64,000 nt of DNA from contig JAJEKV010000030.1 of assembly GCA_021234155.1 (NCBI GenBank), positions 7,309,890 through 7,373,889 of the forward strand, in the 5' to 3' direction. Shown in pieces: positions 32,448 through 44,847 of the stretch. The position numbers were made by a program, and so were the translations under genes. The DNA is from Isoetes taiwanensis (lineage: Eukaryota > Streptophyta > Lycopodiopsida > Isoetales > Isoetaceae). Position 1 is the stretch's first letter; the number at the start of each line of letters is the position of its first letter. The notes beneath the pieces were generated by a model that searched no databases, had not been told where the DNA came from, and saw only the letters and a program-made list of their open reading frames with translations.

Positions 32448-32936
32448 TTGTATATTCATTCTTGCCGTCTTACAGACGATGAGCTCGAAGAAATCGAGGA
32501 CCGAATAACCCACAAATTACGAAGGGACGATCAGGTACCTCCCGACCAGGACTACGGTCAACAGTATCGGGCGTATCAGGATCGGAATGATGGGTATGAA
32601 GTAGGGGAACCCGTGGAAGAAGGAGAGCCCTATGATTCAACTAAAGGCTTGGAAATAGTCAATATCCTCCGTGAGCGCGCCTTTGAGCATCTTCAACAAA
32701 CTCTTCGTCGTACCTGGGATTACTGGCACATGACGATGCACGAGGCTTATGCCGACGCCAATGACCATTTATGGCAGCTCTTTTATGCGCTAAGAGACCT
32801 TTTTAATTTACTCACCATTAGTCCTACGTTAGACTACCAGTACGTTATCATCCAGGCATGGGCTCGCTACAAGGTAGTCAGGGCAGTACGGGAGAGCATC
32901 CGTTACTCTATCCTGTATCCTTTTGCGCAGCCCTAA
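32448..32936 (+). CDS. ORF-c: unknown helical pre-gag protein, probably spliced at its 5' end
   Basis: The frame is open through DDELEEIEDR and ends at TAA 32936, but the first in-frame Met is late (about residue 90). A polypyrimidine stretch and tcttacag stand at 32465-32475, so an upstream exon probably joins at 32476. The protein is about 155 residues, Tyr/Asp-rich at first, then amphipathic helices. No family recognised. Confidence 0.5.
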   Translation: MYIHSCRLTDDELEEIEDRITHKLRRDDQVPPDQDYGQQYRAYQDRNDGYEVGEPVEEGEPYDSTKGLEIVNILRERAFEHLQQTLRRTWDYWHMTMHEAYADANDHLWQLFYALRDLFNLLTISPTLDYQYVIIQAWARYKVVRAVRESIRYSILYPFAQP

Positions 32937-33080
32937 GCCTGATTTCTTCAGTTTTGTTGTTGTTATGGCTAAGTGTGAGTTGGTTAAAAAATTGCCCAAT
33001 GTATAATCACTACTTTTGTGTTGTACAACTTTAAGTTTGTTAAAAAACACACCCCCAATGTAATTACCACTTTGACTTAT

Positions 33081-33086
33081 AATAAA
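33081..33086 (+). terminator. AATAAA polyadenylation signal before gag
   Basis: AATAAA lies within an AT-rich, T-tailed stretch between ORF-c and gag, which suggests that the pre-gag ORFs may end as separate transcripts. Confidence 0.4.
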
Positions 33087-33196
33087 GATCTTTTCTTCAA
33101 TTCTCTTGTACTGTCTTTATTATTGTTTCCTAGCACTACTCAAAATGATCTTCTTTGTGAGACTTGATATCGCCGTAATTCTGCTTATACCTTCTT

Positions 33197-34424
33197 ATGG
33201 TTAATATAGACGGTGCACGTAACGCCTCATGGCAGGTTCCCTCGAATGCTAGTAGGCTAACACCTGAGCAAGAACTTATGTTGATGAAGCGGCAGTTAGT
33301 AGAGCTACAGGCTTATGTGTTGAATGCCAACCCTCCACAATTTGCACCTAAAAACGGACCGGAGTTACCTCCGTTACCGCCAAGTCCACCACCACGCTAG
33401 CCCACCGCACCGAACCGTGCCCCCGTACCCGCACAAAAGAGGCACCGTTCCAAACGCCGTCGAAGCTCGTCTGCAGATAGTGCCACATCCTCACAATCAG
33501 CCATTCTGTGTCTTCGGAGTCGTCTATATCGTCTGGTGACCATGCAAAGGCCCGAAACAAGGAGTACCGTAAGACGGTTGATACGTCCATTACCAGTATA
33601 TGGAAAAACAGAAAATTGGCTCAGTTTGATGGCAAATCAAGAGGCGGGCTGAATGCAGAGTCTTGGTTGGACGAGATGAAGGAGTTCGGAAAATCCTATG
33701 GGATGACGGAGAAAGATACAGCAAAGTTGCCACTACAAACCTTATGTGGGCCGCCAGATTTGGTGGAAGGGCTATGTTAGAGCCAAGCATCTAGACGTAA
33801 GCGCATGCAAGTTCAAAAGTTTACCAAAGTTTTTAAGTCGCATTATGCCGCATGCACAAATGCCAACAGTATTCGACTTTTACGGTTGGAGCGTATGGTA
33901 TGTCGGGCCAGGCCTACACAGATGAATTCATGCGCTTGAGGTCAGATGTCCCGTGTATGAACGAAAGAGGGGCGGTGGAGGGCTATATTGAAGGGTTAGC
34001 CCCTCAATTAAACGAATGGTTAAGGCCATAGACCCAAGTCGGGGCCATGCAGAGGTGAGGCTAAGTCATTGAGCCTTGAAGGGAGACACCAAGAAACCAG
34101 TACCAACTCCCCGCCTCTTACTCTCAGCCGCGCCTGTACACACCTTACAAGCCCCGCTCACCAAGTCCCGGGCCTTCTCGGCAGAACTCTAACGGCCGCC
34201 AAAAGAAAGTCACCGTCAACGTGCGAGATAAACCGAACAATGTCGGTAACGCAGCTCGAACCTCTTACGCCTATTGCCAAAGAGGCCCGAGAGCAGCCCG
34301 CAAAGAGAAGGCATGTTACAGTGTATGGCGGCTCGGCACTTCATGCACTTGCCCTTATGTCACACTGACGCCCCACCGGCCATGGCCGACCTTGATTGGG
34401 ATGATCTCGAAGTCTACACCACCT
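33197..34424 (+). pseudogene. gag of chromovirus G2, frame broken and cut by element N
   Basis: An N-terminal Pro-rich segment leads to a retrotransposon gag domain: KLAQFDGKSRGG-x-x-AESWLDEMKEF (33615-33690), then YTDEFMRLRSDVP-x-MNERGAVEGYIEGLAP (33915-34010). A CCHC zinc knuckle is recognisable only in pieces (GHFM-like residues and CP near 34330-34360). At least three frame changes occur. The coding sequence is interrupted at 34424 by element N and resumes at 58290. It forms the particle shell and binds RNA. Confidence 0.8.
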
Positions 34425-35001
34425 TGTTTGGGGTCCGGGTTCGAACTCCCGAAGACAACCCTCTGTGGAGGACCCGTGGATCTAACAGAGAGTCCGGGAC
34501 TATGTCACGCTGGATTTGCAAGAAGAGAAGAAGAAGAAGAAAACAGAACAAAATGAGAGAAAGATGATAAGCTTCCTTGATATCAATGATGAACATACAT
34601 GAGCTCTCGCAATAGAGAGAAAACTGAAAGGAGACAAGACTCAAAACTCATCTAAAAAACTCATGTGCTAGCTCTACTCATATATATAGTACAATGGCCT
34701 TGGGCCCAATATAGACACTCGATGATCTCTGTGCCGACTCGGAAGGAGGCCTGATTTGGTGAATGTTGGCGGTGCCTCTTGAAGTGCCTAGAATCACTGA
34801 CGCCGACGCTGGTGGTGACGGGCCGTCACTTGTCCGAAAGCGCCTCTTGTTGACGGCCACAGGCTTTGACCGCGTGGTCCGGGCCGCTTGGGGCTTCACC
34901 GAGCCTTTGATGGCTGACCCGTGGCTGACTGAGGATCCTTGAGCTTGACCTGGTCTGTTGTATGCATGAATAGTCCCGTACTGTGAGGCACGTGACTAAC
35001 A
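34425..35001 (-). repeat. 3' LTR of element N (LTR1)
   Basis: Bounded by tgtttgggg and gtgactaaca on the plus strand. Its minus-strand TATA-like ctatatatatgag is at 34678-34690. It matches 44848-45423 and 57713-58289. Confidence 0.88.
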
Positions 35002-36479
35002 CTCCCCACCAAACGACACTGAGTGAAGAAAAGGAGGAAGTGTTTCAGGGGAAGCCATCTGTTCGAAAGTGATCCTCACGGGAGTGAGGACGGGCACCAT
35101 TATGGTAATCGGGCTAATGAGATCCCGGCGTGTTTGAAGAGCGTGAGGAGTGTTTTGGCCAAGGGCGTGATCTCGCATCAATAAGAAAGCGAGAGCGCAC
35201 CATGTCTTCAAGGGGGCGCTGGTAGGCCTCAAGAAATGTAATCGACATTCCATGAGGAGACAGTCCGAGGCCAAAGGCACCGACAATCGCATTCGGCATT
35301 TGGATTGCAAAAAAATGGGACGCCGCCGATTTAAGGAGCTTAGCAAAATGCATTTGAGGGCAGCACAAAACCGCTTGAAGATGGACCAAGGATCGTGTGA
35401 GGTGGTGGCATTCTCGCAAGAAGGTGTCAAGACCATGAAGCGCATCCGCCGCCGCTGCCAACCACGCCATTAGCAATGTAGATCCAATTCGTGGTGGTAT
35501 CCGTGAGTGGCACCTTCTTCCCAATGTGAGCGGGCGAACAAAACGTGGATCCCACCGGAGATCCGCCGAGATCCGAGGTGGAGTCCATCCCAAGATGACC
35601 ATCCATGACTTTGGTCCAAAAAGGAAGACGCCAATCGAAGTCAGAAACCTCGGCGTGGAGGGACGCCCAGGGAAGCATAGGGAGAAGGAACCATGCCCGT
35701 GGGCGGTTGCCGAGCCGCCTCCCCTGAATTGATCGACAAGATCCGGATCAAGAGCTTGACACCAACGATCCCAAAGAGAAGCAGAGAGTTGAGAGTTGAC
35801 AGAGGGCTATCCCATCCCGTGGGGACCGCCTTGCTATCCAACGTGAGCTCGTAATTGATTGTATCCCATGAGGTGCTGCATATAAATTTGTGCATAGGGA
35901 AGATCCTGATGTCCTAGATACTTCCTTATTCGTTGCGGCGCTTAAACCGCCGAGAGATAAATGATTGGCAAGCTCAGCATGTACTCCTCGATGAAGAGTT
36001 TGGGTCCGAAAGCAGATCCGCAAGATATGGATTGTTATCCCCGGCACCCATTGCACGCAAAGGTCACCCCGAAAGAGTGGGCGTGGGCCCATTTCCGGGC
36101 GTTCCCAGATATCACCCGATAGAAATCATGAAATATGTAAGCCATGGACTGAACAACTCAAGGTGAGAAAGTCCGATCGGCACAAAGGTATGAGATCAAA
36201 GACCACAAGGGCACAAAGACAACCCTTTGTCTTCAATGGAGAGTTCAGGCCAACCAAGAAAATCGACACCGCCGGGGAATATCCATTGTGTCCATCTCGC
36301 CGCATGCCACTTCGAAAGGAAGAGGTGGCGGCGAAAAACCACATAATCGTGATAGCGTGAAGGAACCGGAAGTCCAAAGGCATTCTCTAAGAATGGCTGT
36401 ATGGCCGCCAAGTTTTGCTTGAGCCTCATCACCGATCAATAGCTTGTCGTAGCTGTTGTTCAAGATCACGATCCGGTTG
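35002..36479 (-). other. 3' non-coding region and polypurine tract of element N
   Basis: Read on the minus strand, tttggtggggag directly precedes LTR1 and is the polypurine tract (35002-35013). The rest has no convincing ORF. Copy B of the duplication starts at the equivalent of 35524. Confidence 0.6.
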
Positions 36480-38045
36480 TCCCGCTCTAGCAAAGAAAGC
36501 GGATCGGGTCACGGACCCGCTTCGAGAAGTGTTGACCGGGAGGAGGATTTCCCCCAGTATTGAGACGGGCACCCGCAATCTCCGCCATCCAAGATCTTCT
36601 CGCTTCGCACCTCCTCGTAGTTTCATCTTGAAGAGAGGTGAGTCGAGAGGTTCTGTAGAAAGCCGAGCCGGCCAAGGAGGCAACTTGAGCGCCCCGTGGC
36701 TGAAAGGTTTTGAACTTGAGTGCTGAAATTTTCACAAAGTTCTGAGTACAAGGCGCTGAGCTTAGCAATATCTCGGCCCTTGGTACTCGTGAGAGCTGCT
36801 TTGACTTGTTGTGCTCCAATAAAGTCTGAATTTCATTGAGCCGAGCCCTGCTGATCTCATGCAAGTTGGTCGACTTGAGCTTGTGCACTTTTGAGATCCG
36901 CATGAGCCCGTAAGAGAGCTTCATGCTTGTCTTGAAGTTTGGCCTCCAAAGTTGCAACTTGGGCAGCTTGCGTGCTTGAAGGTCCCGTGTACCGCATCGA
37001 GGCCTCTAGTGCCCGCTGAACCCCGCCATAAGAGCCGCCTTGGGATTCTTTGTAACTTGAGAGCAGCAGCCTGAGCATCCCGGCCGATAATCGATACAAC
37101 AACCCACGAGGGTGTTGTGGTGGTGGAGCCGGCCGTTGCCCCGGTTTGTGATGTTTGGGAAAAATGGTGTGAACCGGATGGTGTAGCGAGGAGGAGACAA
37201 AGGACATGGGTAAAAAAGGACTTTGGACATGACCGAGGGAAGACGGCGCGAAGTGCCAGCCTTTGGTGAGTTATTGGAAGGGAGCGGTTGAGTGGAATTA
37301 TGAGAATTTTGTGGTGTGGGAGGGAAGTAATGACGGATGAGGGCTTGAAAGTGGCCTCCCACGTAAACTTCAGAATGGAAGTGGCACCTCGGCGGTCCAT
37401 TTCTTGGAGAAGACGATAGAACATCATTTGGGGCCAATCTATGTGGTGGTTGGAGTGTGTAGCGTGATGACCAGGTTATAGAAAGGCTTATTGATATGGG
37501 TGTTCTTGATAGAATACCCAAGGAACTTGCGCCACGTAAATTTAACAAAGGTTTCGTGGAGGCTTGTCGATATTGGTCGACGATGGACATTGGCATGATA
37601 AGCGTGTGCACCAAACTCGCGGACATCGGTGATCCCGTATGGCGCACTCATGATACACAAGGGGTGTGCAAGGGAATATGAAATACCCTCGTAAATCAAA
37701 TGTTGAGTCACCGAAATGGTGGTGCCATCGACCACGCGGTGTAGCCTTGGGGTCGTTAACGATATTGGCGATGAACCGCCAACCGGGTCGATTTGGAGCC
37801 TAAGTTCCATTTGAGAGAATTTGTAAAGCTTGTGTCGCTCAAATGACGCCTTTATTTGGGCCAACAAGGGCTTCACCTGAAAGTGGGCCAAAGAAAGATA
37901 CAGATGCAAAAAGAGCCGGATCCTTGGGAGCAAAGAGTTTGAAGTGTAGAAAATCTTGGGGCAGCCATGGTAACGATTTGCGTAAACGAAGAGTGATTCC
38001 AAAGGCGAGGACGAAAGTCGAAAGCACCTGAGGACAAAGGCGCAA
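36480..38045 (-). pseudogene. Additional 3' ORF of element N with coiled coil (copy A)
   Basis: Downstream of integrase on the minus strand, overlapping open frames give MAAP-type and KDPAL starts, a middle section (VREFGAHAYHANV), and near 36860-37010 a heptad-like coiled coil (LEAKLQDKHEALLRAHADLK). Copy B at 49020-50953 encodes the same protein with lesions at other sites, so an intact parent of about 450-500 residues is likely. Tat/Athila elements often carry an extra ORF here, but I cannot assign this one to a known domain. Confidence 0.55.
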
Positions 38046-38436
38046 GAAGAACGAAAAGGTTTGTTTTAGGGCTTATAAACCGGAGGCTTAAGAGGTATGA
38101 AGAGGGCTAAACCGAGCCGCTGATGGTGCCGTGTGTCGAAAAGATGCCAAGAAGTGTATTGAGAGGCAAAAATTTGGCTAAGTCCCAAAAACATAAGGGA
38201 GAAGCAATGAACGGTGAGGATGAGACGGAAAGAAGGATCGAGGTGACAGGGCAAAGGACACACATTAATGTTCGACGGGCGTGAAAAGAAGGAATTGCAT
38301 TCAATGCGTGGGCAACTCGGCGGGATATCATTAAAAGGAATGTGTCAAGGTACCATGGCTAGATATGCTACGGAGAAAAGATTCTCATTTTAGAAACAAA
38401 ATTTTGCATTGCAAAACACGCTATGCATTTGTGTGA

Positions 38437-38478
38437 TTGGTCCACGCCGACAAGGAGTTCCTCGCTTGGCTATATAAG
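38437..38478 (+). promoter_or_regulatory. Antisense promoter in element N (copy A)
   Basis: On the strand opposite to pol, an inverted CCAAT (gattggtcc) lies 30 bases before a good TATA box (ctatataag, 38470-38478), followed by an ATG about 38 bases downstream. Both elements recur in copy B (51307 and 51339). Confidence 0.5.
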
Positions 38479-38515
38479 ACTAACCGAGTAACGGCGGCAT
38501 CCGGATGGCGCCAAG

Positions 38516-38788
38516 ATGGCCGCCGCCGGGTTTGAACGAGGACCGCACTATGCCCACTTAACCGCCGAGTGGATTACCCGCAAGATGAATTGTTCGATCT
38601 TCTAGCGCCGCCACAACCGCGGGGCATCGAATGGACGGCTGGTGTGCCGGGATGGTCGAACATCCCGACCGAAGACCAACGGATGGAGGTGGTTCTCACC
38701 TTCGGCTGATCCCGAAAGCGTAACCTCTACCATCTCCTCTCAAGATCACCTCTCCTCCCCAACCCGAGTAGAGGGTTTTTCCTCTTAG
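38516..38788 (+). pseudogene. Antisense ORF of about 90 codons (copy A)
   Basis: ATGGCCGCCGCC begins MAAAGFERGPHYAH. The continuation DYPQDELF...APPQPW and the stop at 38788 are shared with copy B, but the frame is broken in copy A. No known family. A run of A follows at 38868-38882. Confidence 0.4.
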
Positions 38789-38909
38789 GACTTAGTAGAT
38801 AGGGCTCGAGCCCGCTTTTTGTATATAGGGCGCGCCCATAGCGAAATAGCCGGGTCAGCCCACATTTTGTAAAAAAAAAAAAATCCACTATAATATAATA
38901 TACCGCTTT

Positions 38910-41900
38910 CTAGTCACTTTCGTGGTGTTTGCTTCTTGAACTCAGACTCGCTTTGTTGATGTTCGCCGTGTGATGAAATGTTTTGAGACGAAAACCATTA
39001 ACCAATGTAGGTAATGGAGTGCCATCTAACTCGCCAGCTTGGAAAACGCTTGGTCTAACCACTTGAACAATTTGATAAGGGCCAAGCCAACTAAACTTGA
39101 GTTTACCCGAAAAATTTTTGTACTGAATCATAAAGAAGAACCAAATCGCCTTCTTTGAATGTTTTTGTCTTCGACGCTTGTCATGTAAAGATTTTTGCAA
39201 CCGCTGTCCATGAAGAACACGAATATAAGCATCCCGGGCCGGTTCATCCAACTGTTCTAATTGATAGACCCTTTCTTTGAGTGCAAAGCAGGGATTATGA
39301 GCAAGAGCCAGCTTGAAAACGGAGTGTTGGAAGGATGTATTCAAACGGCATGAGAGCTTCCCCGACCATAAACCAATTTAAAAGGAGGTGACCGTAGCAA
39401 TCTTGAAACAAGTATTGTAGGCCCAAAGAACAAGAGGGAAGTTTTGTCCGCCAACTGCATGGAAGCCACCACAAATTTTCTTGAGAATGGTGACCGAGTT
39501 TTGTTGGTGCTTTCAGCCAAACCATTACCTTGAGGATAGTAAGGTGTGCTCTTGTGATGATGTATCGAGATAATCCGCCAGCCCTTGATAGTATGATTGA
39601 TGAAATGAACACCACGGTCCACCGACCAGCCCGTGGGGCAGCCAATCGCGGATAATTTGTTGATAGAGGACCCTAGCCGTGCTTGCCGCAGTTGTTGTCC
39701 GGAAGTGCACAAGCTTCCGCCCATTTGGTAGCGTGAGTCGCGAGAACCCGTAATGTAACGGCACGGGTGCCGCCAAGAGGAGGATCTATAGGTCCCACAA
39801 AGTCCATTCCCCATTTGCCGGGGAAGTGGCGCGGCGACCGGGCGCCAAGGGAAGAGCGCCACGGGTCGGGCGCCCCACCACCGGCAAGCGCCACACGCGG
39901 GGGCGGGCGGAGCATCTTTGAAGAGCGTGGGCCAATAATACCCAAATGAGAAGGATTTTTTGCGCGTTGTGGTGTCACCATGAAAATGACCACCACCGAG
40001 CCCCTTGATGAGCTTCTCGAACAATATCCGAACTTCATGAGGTAGAACACAAATATCGGGCGGATGGTGTCCTTACCCTTTTGTAGAGATGTCCCGCAAC
40101 CATGGTGTAGTCACACGACCTCTGAGAAATTGATGGCGACGGATTGTCGCTATGCAGAGAGAGCCGCCTCGCCTTTCGGGTGGAAGAGCACCCGAGGAGG
40201 TACCGCTGAAAATCATGGAACCAATGTGGTGTTGCCGCGACTAAAAAGAGAGTCGAAAGCATCGTGAAAGGCGCCCGAGACTCCGGGCTTGAGGGATCAT
40301 CCGCGGTGGATGCGGAAAGATAATCCGAATCTACATGAGATTTGCCCGCCTTTATGAACGATTTCAAAAGGAGCAAATTTTGAGAAGAAGGACCCAACGA
40401 GCAATGCGCCCGTATGGGGACTTGTTGATCAAATAGAGGAGTGCTTGGTGGTCCACAAAGAACTTGATTTGATCTGCCCAAAAGGTAATGACGGAAGCGC
40501 TGGACACGTAAAATGAGACCCAAAGCTTCACGCCCGCGGGCGTAATAGTTGCGCCGCCAGAATTGAGTTTTCTACCGGGCGAAGCGATTTGGTTTGTCAA
40601 GCAGCGATCATATTCTTGAGAAAGAACAGCCCCAATAGCAAACGCCGGACATCTACATGAACGGAAAGGGCTTGTCCCATTGAGGAGGAACAAGAACCGG
40701 TGCCCGAGTAAGCAAAAGCTTCACCGTTGGAAAGCAAAGATCCGCCTGGGAATTCCAAGCCCGTGTAGATTCGCCACCCGTGAGTTTATGAATGGGATCC
40801 GCAATGGTCGCTAGTCCGTGTATGAAGGTGGAGTAATAATTGACCTTACCCAGAAAGAGCGCGTCTCCTTGATATTGGCCGGTGCTTGAGCCTTGAGCAC
40901 ACAACCGATTTTGGCAGATCCGTGGTGATACCGCTTTGTCGACAACATGGCCTCAACGTAACACCGTAGGTGACGCAAAAAGGTGCATTTCTCGTGATTG
41001 AGACTAATGCCTGACTCATCACATTTCGAAGACGAAGTTCCAATTTATCCAAATGGTCAGCCATGGAACTCAGAGGGCAGAGAAGTCATCTTGAAAATTT
41101 GCAAGAAGGGATTTTCCTTCATGAAATCATGAAAAACCGAGAGCATGATGCGCTGAAACGCTGATGGAGAGTTTGATAATCCAAAAGGAACCACCTTGTA
41201 GGCAAAAAGTACTTCCCGGTGGTGAAAGTGGTCTTGAGTTGATCGATTCTTTGATTGAGATCCGATTGTAGCCGTAAAACCATCCATGAAGGAGTACATC
41301 TCATGTCCAGCCACCTCTTCCGTAACCCGGTCGGTGAAGGGAAGTGGAAAATGATCACGCCCGTGGCCCGATTGAGTTTCCGATAGTCCACACAGCACGC
41401 GGATCTTACCATTGTGTTTAAGGGCAATGACGATGGGGCTCACCCATTCGTAATGTTTGACCTCATAGATCAAACCCGCAGCAAGGAGTTTGTCAATTTC
41501 CCTTCTTGACGCCGATCACGGTAATTAGGGTTGAGCCGGATCGCCGCTGCTACAATCGGGTCGCATCATCGATTTGGTAGGAATGGTGAGTTCCCCAAGC
41601 TTTTGTTGATTCCCCAAGATCTTTGTAACCCCAGCGAAAAATGTGTTTGAATTTTTGAACAACTTTGACGGCCCCAAGTACGATAAGGAGCCGGAAGATT
41701 GGCAAAGAATGCGACAAAGTTGATTGTTGCCGACGCCCACAATCTCGACTTCGAGTCCGAATATGGGGTATTACTTCAAGATCCCGGACAATGTGTGCGA
41801 GGTTGGAGCATAACCGGATGCGCGGCACTTTGGCGGGTGAAAAAGAGGGGTTGCTCGGGCCATCCAGCCAGAGGTTGCTTCATGACAAATAAGTACATCA

Positions 41901-42909
41901 ACAGAGTTGCGGAGGTTCAAAGATCCGAAAAGTGATCAACACGCTGGATTCGATTGCAAGGAGCCGTAGGGTCAAGCAAAGCAGCCACCGGTCCCCGATC
42001 AAGAGTCATTTCTCCCCAAGGATCGATATTCGGGTAGGATGACGAGGCGCACTCGCAGTGGAGCCTCGAACTTGATAAATATTCCGAAGCTTTTTCAGAA
42101 CAGGTTCGAGAGAGAGGGTTCCGCATTGTCAACGTAAATGATCCCCGCCTCGCTTGCAAGTCCATGGTGGCATTGAGATGACCATCGCTGATGACTAACC
42201 GTCCGTGGCCCAAGAATGGATACTCTTTGCCCGGCGGAGAAAAGGTCCGGCCGACCAACATTTCATAGTCACCGATCTTCGCCAGCCTTCCAAACCCAAA
42301 TTCCATGGGGAAGCTGGAGATCACCGATGTTGATGTGAAGAAGAGGTGTGACGCCTTGAGGTCGCGGATATGGCCATTAGCCAACTTGATGTCATATGGG
42401 GCACGAAAGAGTTGTGTGATGCCCATTTGTTTGCGGAGTTTATCCGTGATGAGATTGATCGCGCTTACCTCCATCTATTTGAACATGGTTGACTTGTCGA
42501 CACCCACCGTGGCATGGACCGGGGGTGTAGAGGTAGCTACAACCCAACTAAAACAGCTTGGGAGTGGTAACCGGTCCTTGAGAGCGTGACGAAGTTTCAA
42601 AATGGTGGCCAAGCTTAAAGGAATTTTGATCTTGGCTAGCTCCTCTTGGAGTTCTAGAGGCACATGAGAAAAAGGATCCGGCCGTTCCACCGGTGCCGGA
42701 GTGCGTGGTAGTGAAGCAAAGAACTTTTTGAGTAAGTCAACCTCGCAAATAATATTGGGATACGCCCGAGAGCGGAGGTTGAGATGTGGAAGGGGTATCT
42801 TGTCTTTGTTGAGCTCGTGGTGGCATGAACATTTGCCAATGTGCGCCTTCAGCAGCCTTGCATGAGGTTCAAAAATGCTTTGGCAAACTTTTGGCATGAC
42901 ATGTGGCAT
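38910..42909 (-). pseudogene. pol of element N (copy A): protease, RT, RNase H, integrase
   Basis: Read on the minus strand: a pre-protease segment (LQEELAKIKIPLSLATILKL, about 42620), protease near 42420-42474 (LITDKL), then RT with YEWVSPIVI (41460), DHFPLPF (41350), MYSFMDG (41290) and PFGLSNSPSAFQ (41160). The tether joins an RNase H part (FVDHQALLYLINKS, about 40440). Integrase has WGMDFVGPID (39800), HHKSTPYYPQGNGLAESTNK (39520) and a GPY/F-type end, FSWLGPYQIVQV (39060). The last frame stops at 38910 without a chromodomain. More than ten frame changes prevent a polyprotein as read. Confidence 0.85.
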
Positions 42910-43054
42910 GAGCTTCCAAGTCGTGCAAAGTGAACCTTTTTTTCGCCCTCATGAGGAATGGTGTCAACCGCAAAGGCGGTTGGCGCGCCATTCTAATAAT
43001 GGTCAAGGGACGGATGCCTTGGTCCGGGCGTGAAACTAAACCAACCCAATTTGA

Positions 43055-44660
43055 CTACCGGACCGGAGGATTAAGTGCCCGAAAAATTTCCTCTTGTGCT
43101 TGTTGATCCAAATGAGGTTGATTTGTCGGAGCCGGGTTGATAGCGTGATTGCCGAGGCGCCTTTGGTGGCTTCTAAGAACCGGTCTCGCCTTGTTTGCCA
43201 TTAGCAATCCGTAGTTGGTAAGCCGCGGAGGCGGACCGATGTGGTCCGATTTTGTGCCGTGAAGCCGCACTGAACTTGTGGAAGTTGAGGACACGCCGGG
43301 TGGTATGACCCCATTCTGACAAAGGATAACACCGAAGCTTTAGAAGGATCAAAAGGAGGACGGGGTTGGATCCCCGTGGTTGCCCCCGCTGGCCGATAGA
43401 GTTGAGTGGGTTGCACCCGGGCGGTGGTCACGATAGTGCGATTGTTGCCGAGGTGTGGTTTGCACTTGATAAACCATTTTGTTGCGAACGGTGTGGGATG
43501 AGTGCGAAGTGCACTCTTCCGCGGCATGATTGCACATGTTGCATCGCTTGCAATGAGGCGGCCATTGGTGGAGTTGCACTCATTTGCCAAATGGCCTTGG
43601 TATTTGCAAATATGGCACCGTGATTTGATCAACTGCGGATTAGCGTGTTGAGGCCGAATGTACCGCTTGTGGAACCATGACAGTGGAATGAACGGAGCTC
43701 TTGAAGAGCCACGCCGGAGGAAACATTGACTGAAAGTGATTGACAAGGTCGATAGCCTGCTCCAAAGTCTTGGGACGCAGTATTCACCATGAGTCGAATA
43801 GCCGGAGGAAGTCCTTGGAGAAACCGCACCAAAAATCGCTCGTGGTGGGGTATTCCTTGAGCTTACTTAGCGTAATGTGAAGTCGATCCGCGAAAAATCC
43901 CTGCACTGCGGGCTCTTGTTGAAGTTCATTGAGTTGCTTGAGATGAAGTTGATCATCATCCGTGGTCCCATAATGAGACGTAAAAGCAGCTCTCATTTCG
44001 ACCGCCTTGTTTCCAATGGCTTTTGTTGGACATGAGCCATTGATGAGGAGAGCCACGCAGGGTGGTGGAAAAGATGTGGAATTTCAGTTGAGGTTGCGCG
44101 ATGACCATTTAGGACAGCTAGAGCCTCAAATTCTTCCATGTGGGCCCGAGCACTTTGGTCTAACGGTTTGCCTTCGCGGTTGCCAAAGGTGGGATAAGTC
44201 GGCCGTGAACCGAAAGGTAGATGTGAAAGTGCCGGGCCGGACAGAACAAAGATAGTGAGGATATTGAGGTTGAGTTGGATGTGGCATGGTGCCCAAGGAC
44301 CCCGATGAAGGGGTGACCGGGTTGAGAAACCGGGCGTAGCCGGAGCATTGGTTTTGAGATCCGTAAGGTTGTAAACGGAAGGGCAAAGGGGAAACGAGGG
44401 GAAAGGATATTCCCGGTAGGCGCAAAGGAGACGCGGTGGATAGCCGTGCCCACCCGGGAGATGATGGTTGTGAAGGAAGAGGCGTATGGCCCGAAGAATG
44501 ATGGATGTAGGCATGTTCGTGGGTATGAAAGTACGGTTGAGAAGGTTGAGCCCGATAAGGCTCCCGATAGTGATGAGGGGACCGAGGTTGTGAGCAATGT
44601 TTGCACGCTTTGGGCGGGGAACCGGGACGACAGACACGAGGGGTTGGTGGCGCCGACCGA
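43055..44660 (-). pseudogene. gag of element N (copy A)
   Basis: Minus strand. A Pro/Tyr-rich N-terminal part is followed by LDQSARAHMEEFEAL (about 44130), the core YGTTDDDQLHLKQLNELQQE (about 43930) and two cysteine motifs: C-x-x-C-x-x-x-GHLANEC (43600) and C-x-x-C-x-x-x-AEEC (43530). Frame changes occur several times. It would form the particle and bind RNA. Confidence 0.8.
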
Positions 44661-44847
44661 GCCCTAGACCAAGATGGCCTCCCCTATGTCATAAGCAGAT
44701 CCATACATGTCGCGAACAATTTCCGACGCTGATGGCGCCCAAGCCAGAGGAGGCCGCCTGAGAAAGGAGTTCTTCCGGGCGGAAATTACTTGTACGCATA
44801 TGGCTATGTAAGAAAGTAGGATGGAATCGCACCAGCAATGGGCATGT

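Noticed and set aside
38910-39344. env-like gene at the end of element N pol
   Set aside because: The motifs (FSWLGPYQIVQV) are the GPY/F end of integrase. No membrane segment is seen.
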